This document shows positions 1 through 5,588 of a DNA stretch of 5,588 nt, piece after piece. A model generated the notes under the pieces. That model was not told where the DNA came from. It did not search any database and saw only the letters and a list, made by a program, of their open reading frames with translations. The DNA lies in assembly GCA_030054275.1 (NCBI GenBank), contig JASGCF010000230.1:1-5588 (forward strand), written 5' to 3'. Origin of the DNA: Limnohabitans sp. Lineage in GTDB: Bacteria; Planctomycetota; Phycisphaerae; Phycisphaerales; SM1A02. The translations under genes and the position numbers were made by a program. Every line of letters begins with the position of its first letter. Position 1 is the first letter of the stretch.

Positions 1-2341
1 CTGCAAGAAACGCGGCAATCTCGAAAGCGCGCGACGCAAACTCAGCGTGCGCTGCTGCGATCCCGAGCAAACTTTCAAGAAGTTCCGCACGCACCGCATC
101 GGTTCCCGCACCACCTGCGATGGCACGACGCGCTGCTTCCGCAGCTTCAAGCGCAATCGCTGGGCGCTCGCTGCGCAACGCAAGCATCATCAAAGCAACC
201 GCTGCTGCCGGATCTTGCGGCGAACGCGCCAGTCGCGCGCGCAGAATCTCCTCAGCCCGATCGGGTGGCATCAAGACACGCAGTGAAAGGTCACCTGCAG
301 CCACCACGCGATCATCACACATCACCGCATTTGCAGGACTTTGCTCGAGAAGCACCGCGTCGACACGACCCGAGGTTGCATCAAGAATCAGCGCATCGTC
401 GATCCCCGGAATCAAGAGGTGCGAACCGGCGGTCGTCACACGCCCGCGAATTCCTTGGCGATTGTCTGCACCCGTCCGACGGACACCGTTTGCTGTGAGT
501 AATTCCGAGAGAGCCCAACGACGCTTCGTCAGGTCATTGGCATCAAACGCAACGACATCGCTTCCAATGCCGAGGACCAGTGGTTGAGCATTCTCACCGC
601 CAGCGCTAGGGCTCTCGATTGCCGCGAGATAGCGCGGGCTCGCCCACGCACTTCCAGGCCCAATCGGGCGTGATTCAAGTACGCGTCCGCTCGTGCGTTC
701 GAGCGCCACCACTTCTGCTTCTTCAGGAGAAATCCACACAACTCGATCTCCAACAACAACCGGCGCAGCTTGCTCCCAAGGTTCGGCAGAAAATCGCGCC
801 TCGCGTAGCGGAACCGGAAAGCGCCGCAACCAATCGACCCCTCCGTCGCCCACGCGTACGCGCGCGACAGCGCCGAGTGGAGTGCCCACAATCACGGCGT
901 CGCCATCGAGGGTCATTCCAGCTTGGCGTCGACCCGCGATCGCGCGCGTTCCCGGCGCGCCAGCAATGGAGCGAGCCCATCGCACATGACCATCGCGACG
1001 ATCGAGGGCGACGATCCAATCGACCTGCTCGAGTCGTTGCGTTGGTTTGCGGGCCAAAATGATGGCTGCGTCGGTCGTCAGTATCGGCGCCGCAACAGGG
1101 AAGAGCCCTTGCAACTCCGCTCGGCCTTCGAGACCGTCCAAATCGATCGTCCAACGCACGGCACCATCGCTCGGCTCCAAGCACCACACGCGCGCTGCGC
1201 CACTGCGTGTATTTGAAAATGCGTGACCCACAAACGACACCAGCGCATCGTCATCCACTGCAATCGATGAAAGATCACTGACGGTGCCTACTTCGCGATC
1301 GGCACCAGAAAGCCCGAGTGAACGGCTCCAGAGTTCCTCTCGCGAATCGGCGTCAATCGCTCGCACCGATTCACCGTCGTTGAGGTAGATGATGCTGCCG
1401 CGCACAACTGGCGCAGTTGTCAAAAATGTGGCGCTGTTGCGTGCATTGCGCGACGCTGCGTCCGTTTCGCGCGTGCCCTCATACAACCGGCGATACAGCG
1501 CGCGCTCAAGAGGCATTTCCCAAATCTGGCGCCACGCCGCCGTCGGGACTTCCGCCGAATCTGCGTGAGAAGGTACCGCCCGCACGCGCTGAGATGACAA
1601 CAGTGCGCGCGGCGTTGTTTCACGCACCATACGCTCTATGTTCTGCTGAACTTGTGGCGACCCACCGAGCGCGCGCACTTTGCGAAGCGCTTCGTCACGC
1701 TTCGCATCAAGCCCAAGTCGCGCCGCTGCCAACGCCTCAAAGGCATGCGCTGCTCGCGCGCGATCCTCGACGAGATCGGGATGTTTCGCAATACGAGCAA
1801 TCGATGTCAACGCATCCTGTGCCCGATCCTCCATCAGTTGCTGCTCAATGAGTTCAAGCGATGCCTCAAGACCCGCCTCTGTGAGACGACGACGATGCGC
1901 TGTCTCATCGGCGCCCCGCTCAAGAAGCATCGTGCGCGCGCTTCGCGTTTCCAACTCTCGAAAACGAGCGAGAAGTGTGGTATCTGCGAGCAATCGATCT
2001 TCGACCGCGTCGGCTGCACTGCGGAACATTTCTTCGCGCGCGTCGCCGGTGCGCAACAAGACATCACCGTACTCATCGAGTAACCGACGCGCGATGCGCG
2101 CTGCCTCATTGGGATTTTCTTTCGCCTGCGCCTCGAGATCTTCCAGAAGCGCGCGCGCTGTCGGCGAATCGGCCACCGCTGCTTCGGTCGTCTGCTGCGC
2201 CACCGCGAGTTGCGTCGACCCCGCTACAAAACACATCGCCGCGAGTGACGCCGCAAGGTTACGAAGCGTCGTACCTTGCCAGAGCAAGGTGCGTCGAGCT
2301 TGTAGAGCGTGGAATGATGGACGCGTCGGACGACCGTACAT
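1..2341 (-). CDS. Exported PQQ-like beta-propeller protein with helical-repeat flanks (C-terminus outside window)
   Basis: The frame is open without a stop for 780 codons from an ATG at 2341 to the left edge, so the 3' end is missing. An in-frame TGA lies 12 codons upstream with no other start between, which fixes the ATG; no Shine-Dalgarno is visible. Residues about 26-48 form a hydrophobic segment ending in AVA before QQ, a plausible Sec signal peptide, so the product should be exported. Residues about 55-265 are charged and alanine/leucine-rich, probably helical. From about 305 to 665, blade-like repeats recur near 305, 362, 416, 477, 526, 587 and 635, each with a hydrophobic strand and then a turn such as ALDRRDGHVRW, AIDADSRELW or CLEPSDGAVRW, the PQQ-like/BamB-type signature. 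From about 695 to 780 the sequence again looks helical and TPR-like. The family often serves as a protein-binding scaffold; true PQQ-dependent dehydrogenase activity is unlikely because no cofactor-site pattern was recognised. Specific function unknown. It is divergent from the small lipoprotein gene at 2423. Confidence 0.85.
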   Translation of the reverse strand, partial: MYGRPTRPSFHALQARRTLLWQGTTLRNLAASLAAMCFVAGSTQLAVAQQTTEAAVADSPTARALLEDLEAQAKENPNEAARIARRLLDEYGDVLLRTGDAREEMFRSAADAVEDRLLADTTLLARFRELETRSARTMLLERGADETAHRRRLTEAGLEASLELIEQQLMEDRAQDALTSIARIAKHPDLVEDRARAAHAFEALAAARLGLDAKRDEALRKVRALGGSPQVQQNIERMVRETTPRALLSSQRVRAVPSHADSAEVPTAAWRQIWEMPLERALYRRLYEGTRETDAASRNARNSATFLTTAPVVRGSIIYLNDGESVRAIDADSREELWSRSLGLSGADREVGTVSDLSSIAVDDDALVSFVGHAFSNTRSGAARVWCLEPSDGAVRWTIDLDGLEGRAELQGLFPVAAPILTTDAAIILARKPTQRLEQVDWIVALDRRDGHVRWARSIAGAPGTRAIAGRRQAGMTLDGDAVIVGTPLGAVARVRVGDGGVDWLRRFPVPLREARFSAEPWEQAAPVVVGDRVVWISPEEAEVVALERTSGRVLESRPIGPGSAWASPRYLAAIESPSAGGENAQPLVLGIGSDVVAFDANDLTKRRWALSELLTANGVRRTGADNRQGIRGRVTTAGSHLLIPGIDDALILDATSGRVDAVLLEQSPANAVMCDDRVVAAGDLSLRVLMPPDRAEEILRARLARSPQDPAAAVALMMLALRSERPAIALEAAEAARRAIAGGAGTDAVRAELLESLLGIAAAHAEFASRAFEIAAFLA

Positions 2342-2422
2342 GGCCGAAGCGTAGCGTGAGATGCAGTGGAGAGTTCACAACGGGATTCAGAGTTTGCGTG
2401 GGAGAACTGCTACATTTCCAAT
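2342..2422. promoter_or_regulatory. Divergent intergenic spacer between propeller gene and LEA2-like gene
   Basis: These 81 bases separate two start codons pointing away from each other, so promoters for both genes are expected here or just inside the opposite gene. On the plus strand, TGCTACATT at 2408-2416 resembles an extended -10 element (TG, one base, then a hexamer matching TATAAT at four positions). No good -35 hexamer sits at the usual distance; TTCAGA at 2386-2391 would leave a 19-base spacer. If real, transcription would begin almost at the ATG at 2423. No convincing minus-strand promoter was found. The promoter call is inference from weak matches. Confidence 0.3.
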
Positions 2423-2965
2423 ATGGAATTCCGGCTCCCTTCGTCGTTCGCCCAAAGAAACTTCAGCGCTTCCACATTCGTGAGCGCGCACGCTGTCAGC
2501 CGTGTGGTGGGTGCGACATGTCTTCTGCTTTCGACCGGATGCGCGCTTGTGCGTCCAGAGGCCCGCGCGATCGCCGTTGAAGTTCGAAAGAGCGCAGAGA
2601 ACGCCTCGGAAGTTGCACTTGTGGTTGAGTTACGAAATCCCGGTGACGACGAAATCGAACTCGTGCAATACGACTACACGGTCACTGTTGCCGATGGCTC
2701 AAGTTATGGAGGTCGCTGGGCGGCTTTGCGCGCGCTTCCGCCAGGCCAAACTGTGACCGCCGAGATTCCTGCGCTACTCCCCACCAGCAGTCTGAACCGT
2801 GACGCGACCACATGGCGCGCGTCGGGCACGCTCACCTACCGCGATCCGCGCTCCTTCGCGCGAATTTTGTATGAGGCTGGCATTCTCAAGTCAGAGATTT
2901 CCTTCGCAGGCAGTGGCACGACGAAGCCTGAGGCGCCGGTTGCTCAGGCGCTGGCGAACGATTGA
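2423..2965 (+). CDS. Probable lipoprotein with LEA2/WHy-like domain
   Basis: From the ATG at 2423 this is a 180-residue protein. Residues 28-40 carry a short hydrophobic stretch ending LLLSTGC; Cys40 could be the lipidated residue, although Ser rather than Leu/Val/Ile at -3 makes the lipobox non-canonical. The mature part (about 47-165) has alternating beta-type segments and the pattern VVELRNP (67-73) followed by VQYDYTVTV (81-89), which resembles the NP motif and following strands of WHy/LEA type 2 domains. Such domains are known from bacterial cell-envelope and stress-related proteins, but their exact role is generally unclear, so only a periplasmic or membrane-anchored location is proposed. 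Start choice is uncertain: a GTG at 2366 would add 19 residues that do not look like a signal, and a GTG at 2480 would give a more typical compact lipoprotein signal peptide. None has a well-spaced Shine-Dalgarno (GGGAG near 2400 is about 18 bases from the ATG). The gene is divergent from the propeller gene and lies 264 bases before pilT, so it is probably not part of the pilus operon. Confidence 0.75.
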   Translation: MEFRLPSSFAQRNFSASTFVSAHAVSRVVGATCLLLSTGCALVRPEARAIAVEVRKSAENASEVALVVELRNPGDDEIELVQYDYTVTVADGSSYGGRWAALRALPPGQTVTAEIPALLPTSSLNRDATTWRASGTLTYRDPRSFARILYEAGILKSEISFAGSGTTKPEAPVAQALAND

Positions 2966-3069
2966 CAGTCGCGATCGCGCGCCACAGGGCCGAGAACTTC
3001 TTGTTCCTCCGAATTGTGCCGCACAGCGGTGCATGACTGCGCCCACATTCCGATCTCTCGCTCCATTCG

Positions 3070-3108
3070 CCTCCGAGGTGCGCCGATGACCGATCGGGTC
3101 TCTGGAGG
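3070..3108. other. Nested inverted repeat (potential hairpin) upstream of pilT
   Basis: CCTCCGAG (3070-3077) pairs with CTCTGGAGG (3100-3108) as an 8-base-pair stem with one bulged T. Inside it CCGAT (3083-3087) pairs with ATCGG (3093-3097) around a five-base loop, and two G-T wobbles can extend the outer stem inward. There is no T-run on either side, so it does not look like a standard intrinsic terminator. It lies 122 bases before the pilT start and could be part of an mRNA leader, a protein-binding site, or chance in GC-rich DNA. Confidence 0.3.
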
Positions 3109-3217
3109 TCGAGCGGTGTGCCATTCGGACAAGCCTCGTGATCGGCTTCGATCCTGAACTCGTATGGGTGGCAAACAGACGGATCGAACGCTGGGAATCT
3201 TGTGGAACCGTGGGACC

Positions 3218-3223
3218 GGAGGA
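3218..3223 (+). promoter_or_regulatory. Ribosome binding site deciding the pilT start
   Basis: GGAGGA lies 6 bases before the GTG at 3230, an ideal Shine-Dalgarno placement. An in-frame ATG 66 bases upstream at 3164 has no such signal, so this site argues for the GTG as the true start. Confidence 0.8.
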
Positions 3224-3229
3224 ATCGTC

Positions 3230-4297
3230 GTGGCGGATACCAACGCAGTGGACTCCATTCTTCGTGCCGCGAATGACAGCGACGCCAGCGATGTGCATTT
3301 GGTCGCAGGTCATCCGCCGATGATCCGTGCACAAACCGTCTTGCATCCCTTGGAGATGCCCGCGCTCTCGTCAGAGGACATGTGGCGCATCTTGGCAAGC
3401 ATGACCAACGAGATCCAGCGTCGAACCTTCGAGCAGCATCTTGATCTCGATTTCTCGTATGAAATTGCTGGATTCCGTCGCTACCGCGTCAACGCGCACA
3501 TGCAACGCGGCATGGTCGGCATGGCGTTGCGCGCCATTCGAACGAAGGTGCCGCCGCTTGCGAGTTTGAATCTTCCTGAGGTCATCGCGCGACTCACCGA
3601 TCTTCCGCGCGGACTGGTGCTCGTCACGGGCGATACAGGCTCGGGTAAGTCCACGACGCTCGCAGCCATGATCCAATCCATGAATGAGCGGTATCGCAAG
3701 CACATCATCACGCTCGAAGATCCTGTGGAATACACCTTCCAAAGTCAGAAGTGCCTCATCGAGCAACGAGAACTTGGTGCGGACATGCCAACATTCTCAA
3801 GCGGCTTAAAGCACGCACTTCGTCAAGATCCAGACATCATCTTGGTTGGCGAAATGCGCGATCTTGATACGACAGCGCTCGCGATCACTGCCGCTGAAAC
3901 TGGCCACTTGGTGCTCTCAACGCTGCACACGGTGAACGCTTCACAAACGGTGGAACGCATCGTCGACATGTATCCAGCGAATCAGCAAAATCAGATTCGC
4001 GCCATGCTCGCGAACACCTTACAAGCAGTCATCTCACAAACGCTCTTCCGCCGCGTTGACAAGCCTGGCATGGTGCCTGCAATCGAAGTGATGCTGTGCA
4101 CCCCCGCTGTGCGCAACATCATTCGCGAAGCACGCACCTATGAGATTCCCAATGTGATCGAAACGAGCCGAAACCTCGGCATGATCACCCTCGACAACGC
4201 CATCGCAGAACTCTACTTCAACGGAATGATTTCACGCGACGACGCTGTTGCGCAGGCAGCATTCCCAGACAAACTTTTCCGCATGTTGGCAGCGTAA
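3230..4297 (+). CDS. pilT: Type IV pilus retraction ATPase PilT
   Basis: A 355-residue secretion ATPase that as a hexamer on the cytoplasmic side of the inner membrane powers pilus disassembly, retraction and twitching motility. Visible in order, numbered from the GTG start: the N-terminal motif SDVHLVAG with GHPPMIR (about 20-33); Walker A GDTGSGKST (134-142, Lys140); Asp box ITLEDPVEY (160-168, Glu163); Walker B region DIILVGEMRD (202-211, Glu208); His box TGHLVLSTLHT (224-234, His226 and His233); and AVRNIIRE (293-300), matching the C-terminal AIRNLIRE motif important for retraction by PilT proteins. The length is near the usual 340-370 residues, and it lacks the long N-terminal domain and the cysteine-based zinc site of PilB/GspE, which favours PilT over the extension ATPase. 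PilU is a less likely alternative. The GTG start is preferred because of the Shine-Dalgarno at 3218; the ATG at 3164 would add 22 residues unlike the PilT N-terminus. It is followed after 3 bases by pilC, so the two are almost certainly co-transcribed. All key nucleotide-binding residues appear intact. Confidence 0.95.
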   Translation: MADTNAVDSILRAANDSDASDVHLVAGHPPMIRAQTVLHPLEMPALSSEDMWRILASMTNEIQRRTFEQHLDLDFSYEIAGFRRYRVNAHMQRGMVGMALRAIRTKVPPLASLNLPEVIARLTDLPRGLVLVTGDTGSGKSTTLAAMIQSMNERYRKHIITLEDPVEYTFQSQKCLIEQRELGADMPTFSSGLKHALRQDPDIILVGEMRDLDTTALAITAAETGHLVLSTLHTVNASQTVERIVDMYPANQQNQIRAMLANTLQAVISQTLFRRVDKPGMVPAIEVMLCTPAVRNIIREARTYEIPNVIETSRNLGMITLDNAIAELYFNGMISRDDAVAQAAFPDKLFRMLAA

Positions 4298-4300
4298 TCC

Positions 4301-5533
4301 ATGGCGATGCAGCACTACCGGTTTCAAGCACGAAACGCCCGCGGCGAAGTTGTCGCGGGAACGCTTGTTGCTGAAAATGCTGCTGGCGCTGCACAAGCAT
4401 TGCGAGCGCGTGGCGAGCATGTTCTACAACTCGTACCGGTTGCCGCGGCAGGCGAAGATCTTCGGGCGGCGCTGAAGCGTTTCAATTGGTCGAGTGGTCC
4501 ATCACAGAAGGACATTCTCGACTTCACCACACAACTCGCCGTGATGATTCGCGCCGGTATTTCCATTCGTGCGGCGCTCGAAGGTATTGCGGAACAAGTA
4601 CAGAATCAGAAGTTTCGACGCATCTTGATGCAAATCAAAGCAGATGTCGAAAGCGGTAAGCAGTTTTCCGAAGCGATCGCCAAGCATCCGAAGTTGTTCG
4701 GCCCATTGTATGTGAACATGGTCAAGGCTTCGGAAATGTCGGGCTCCTTCGCAAAGATGCTTGATCGTATCGCCGCGTATCTCGCGCAAGAAATCGAGAC
4801 TCGCAAGATGGTGGTCGGCGCCTCCATCTACCCAGGCATCATCGCGTTGATGGCGATTTCTACAACAGTGTTCTTGCTCACCTTCGTGCTGCCGCGCTTT
4901 GCAGGTGTTTTCAAGGGCAAGGAAGACGCGCTCCCTGGCCCAACAAAGTTCCTGATGGCGTTGTCAACATTCATGGTGGAGTGGTGGTGGCTTCTTTTGA
5001 TTGCAGCGATCGTGGGCGTTGCGAGTTTCGTCGCCTTCATCAAGACCGAGTTCGGTGGCTTCTGGTGGGATCGATTCAAAATCTCCGCACCCGTTGTACG
5101 ACGCATGTTCCGCGCGCTGTACATCAGCCGCTCACTGCAAACCATGGGCGAATTGCTGAATGCAGGTGTGCCGATGCTCGACACCATTGCGATCACTGGT
5201 GACATCTCGGGAAACAGGCACTACAAGCGATTGTGGCGCTCTGTCTATGGCTCGGTGAAGCAGGGAAAGAAAGTGCAAACCCAACTTTTGCGAAGCACGC
5301 TGCTTCCACGCTCTGTGATTCAAATGATTGCTGCAGGCGAAGAATCGGGAAAGCTCGGCGAAGTGCTCGACGAGATTTCAGTGTTCTACGCAAAGGCACT
5401 CAAAGATGCCATCAAGGCTGTCACCAGCATGATCGAACCCATCATGATTGTGTTGATGGGCTCGGTGGTCGGCTTCATTGCGATGGCCATCATCTTGCCG
5501 ATCTTCAAAATGTCGAATCTTGTCTCAGGGTAA
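4301..5533 (+). CDS. pilC: Type IV pilus inner-membrane platform protein PilC (GspF/T2SSF family)
   Basis: A 410-residue polytopic membrane protein that forms the inner-membrane platform on which the PilB and PilT motors act to assemble or dismantle the pilus. After a short cytoplasmic N-terminal part (about 1-65, starting with HYRFQARNARGEVVAGTL, typical of the family) come two T2SSF domains, at about 72-195 and 272-398. Each contains the repeated family pattern: AGISIRAAL (85-93) with KASEMSGSFAKML (142-154), and AGVPMLDTI (288-296) with AAGEESGKLGEVL (344-356). Three membrane segments are visible at about 172-197, 227-247 (preceded by a Trp-rich EWWW) and 374-401. The length matches typical PilC proteins of about 400 residues. 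The start lies 3 bases after the pilT stop with no clear Shine-Dalgarno, which suggests translation coupled to pilT; a second ATG two codons later is possible. GspF of a type II secretion system is the main alternative, but the adjacent pilT argues for a pilus. Confidence 0.93.
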   Translation: MAMQHYRFQARNARGEVVAGTLVAENAAGAAQALRARGEHVLQLVPVAAAGEDLRAALKRFNWSSGPSQKDILDFTTQLAVMIRAGISIRAALEGIAEQVQNQKFRRILMQIKADVESGKQFSEAIAKHPKLFGPLYVNMVKASEMSGSFAKMLDRIAAYLAQEIETRKMVVGASIYPGIIALMAISTTVFLLTFVLPRFAGVFKGKEDALPGPTKFLMALSTFMVEWWWLLLIAAIVGVASFVAFIKTEFGGFWWDRFKISAPVVRRMFRALYISRSLQTMGELLNAGVPMLDTIAITGDISGNRHYKRLWRSVYGSVKQGKKVQTQLLRSTLLPRSVIQMIAAGEESGKLGEVLDEISVFYAKALKDAIKAVTSMIEPIMIVLMGSVVGFIAMAIILPIFKMSNLVSG

Positions 5534-5538
5534 GGAGG
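5533..5538 (+). promoter_or_regulatory. Ribosome binding site for the third gene of the pil operon
   Basis: AGGAGG begins at the last base of the pilC TAA stop and lies 5 bases before the ATG at 5544. It is the strongest Shine-Dalgarno in the window with ideal spacing, supporting a real downstream gene in the same operon. Confidence 0.85.
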
Positions 5539-5543
5539 AACGC

Positions 5544-5588
5544 ATGGATGCGAACCACAACCTTCGATGGACACGAGGCTTCAACCGC
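5544..5588 (+). CDS. Start of a third operon gene, possible prepilin (truncated by window end)
   Basis: Only 15 codons are present, reading MDANHNLRWTRGFNR, before the window ends. The ATG sits 5 bases after a perfect AGGAGG, 10 bases beyond the pilC stop, so it is very likely a real gene co-transcribed with pilT and pilC. The short, polar, basic N-terminus is compatible with the leader of a type IV prepilin, in which a basic stretch precedes a Gly and then Phe-Thr-Leu-Ile-Glu, and pilin or pseudopilin genes often sit next to pilC. The cleavage motif itself is not visible, so the product remains unassigned; a prepilin peptidase or other assembly protein is equally possible in this position. 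Confidence 0.7.
   Translation, partial: MDANHNLRWTRGFNR

Larger units (their letters stand above)
2966..3229. other. Intergenic region upstream of pilT
   Basis: No convincing gene lies in these 264 bases. Several frames are open on both strands, but they have arginine/serine-rich compositions, lack ribosome binding sites and run into neighbouring genes. The stretch should hold the promoter and leader of the pilus operon, yet I could not find a -35/-10 pair with normal spacing. TTGACA at 2962-2967 is a perfect -35 match but has no -10 partner and overlaps the stop codon of the preceding gene. A nested hairpin at 3070-3108 is the clearest structure. No terminator with a T-run follows the lipoprotein gene. 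Confidence 0.5.

Noticed and set aside
47..1851. Many other plus-strand and frame-shifted minus-strand open frames over the propeller gene
   Set aside because: All are shadows in arginine-rich frames of a GC-rich coding region; only the minus-strand frame ending at 2341 gives coherent repeats.
1680..2354. A 224-codon plus-strand open frame
   Set aside because: Ser/Arg/Ala-rich composition without any domain, no ribosome binding site, and it lies opposite the signal peptide and helical region of the well-supported minus-strand gene.
2962..2967. TTGACA as a -35 box
   Set aside because: It overlaps the stop codon of the preceding gene and no -10 hexamer lies 16-18 bases downstream.
2992..3009. 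Small hairpin GAGAAC / GTTCCTC after the lipoprotein gene as a terminator
   Set aside because: The stem is short with a bulge and no T-run follows on the plus strand.
3014..3033. Imperfect inverted repeat around GTGCCG-CACAG-CGGTGC
   Set aside because: Six pairs but two are G-T wobbles; too weak to report as a structure in GC-rich sequence.
2886..3398. Overlapping minus-strand open frames across the pilT upstream region
   Set aside because: Compositions rich in Arg, His and Cys, no domain signal, no ribosome binding site, and they overlap the end of the lipoprotein gene and the start of pilT.
4301..5533. Assignment of the platform protein to a type II secretion system (GspF)
   Set aside because: The adjacent upstream gene is a clear PilT with the AVRNIIRE motif; retraction ATPases belong to type IV pili, not type II secretion.

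Overview
The window looks like a piece of chromosome from a moderately GC-rich, Gram-negative-type (diderm) bacterium. The combination of a large exported PQQ-like beta-propeller protein flanked by helical-repeat regions, a small LEA2/WHy-type lipoprotein and a compact pilT-pilC operon with mixed start-codon and Shine-Dalgarno use would fit a planctomycete, perhaps of the Phycisphaerae. This placement is an impression from gene style, not from a marker gene.

Left part (1-2341, minus strand): one long reading frame of at least 780 codons, cut by the left edge of the window. It encodes an exported protein with an N-terminal signal peptide, a helical N-terminal region, a BamB-like beta-propeller of about seven recognisable blades, and a second helical (TPR-like) region running off the window. 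Because it has no stop codon in the window it is easily missed, and many long plus-strand frames over it are its shadows.

Middle (2342-3229): an 81-base divergent spacer, then a small plus-strand gene for a probable lipoprotein with a WHy/LEA2 domain, then 264 bases with no convincing gene but with a nested hairpin upstream of pilT.

Right part (3230-5588, plus strand): a type IV pilus operon. pilT (retraction ATPase; GTG start behind a strong Shine-Dalgarno) is followed after 3 bases by pilC (inner-membrane platform protein). After an overlapping Shine-Dalgarno comes the first 15 codons of a third gene, whose N-terminus is compatible with a prepilin leader but too short to identify. PilT drives pilus retraction through the PilC platform; the extension ATPase PilB is not in the window and may be encoded outside it or elsewhere in the genome.

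I see no RNA gene, CRISPR array, insertion sequence or obvious foreign island. The region reads as ordinary core-type chromosome; the findings concern hidden or ambiguous gene boundaries and small structural signals, not a clearly new system.
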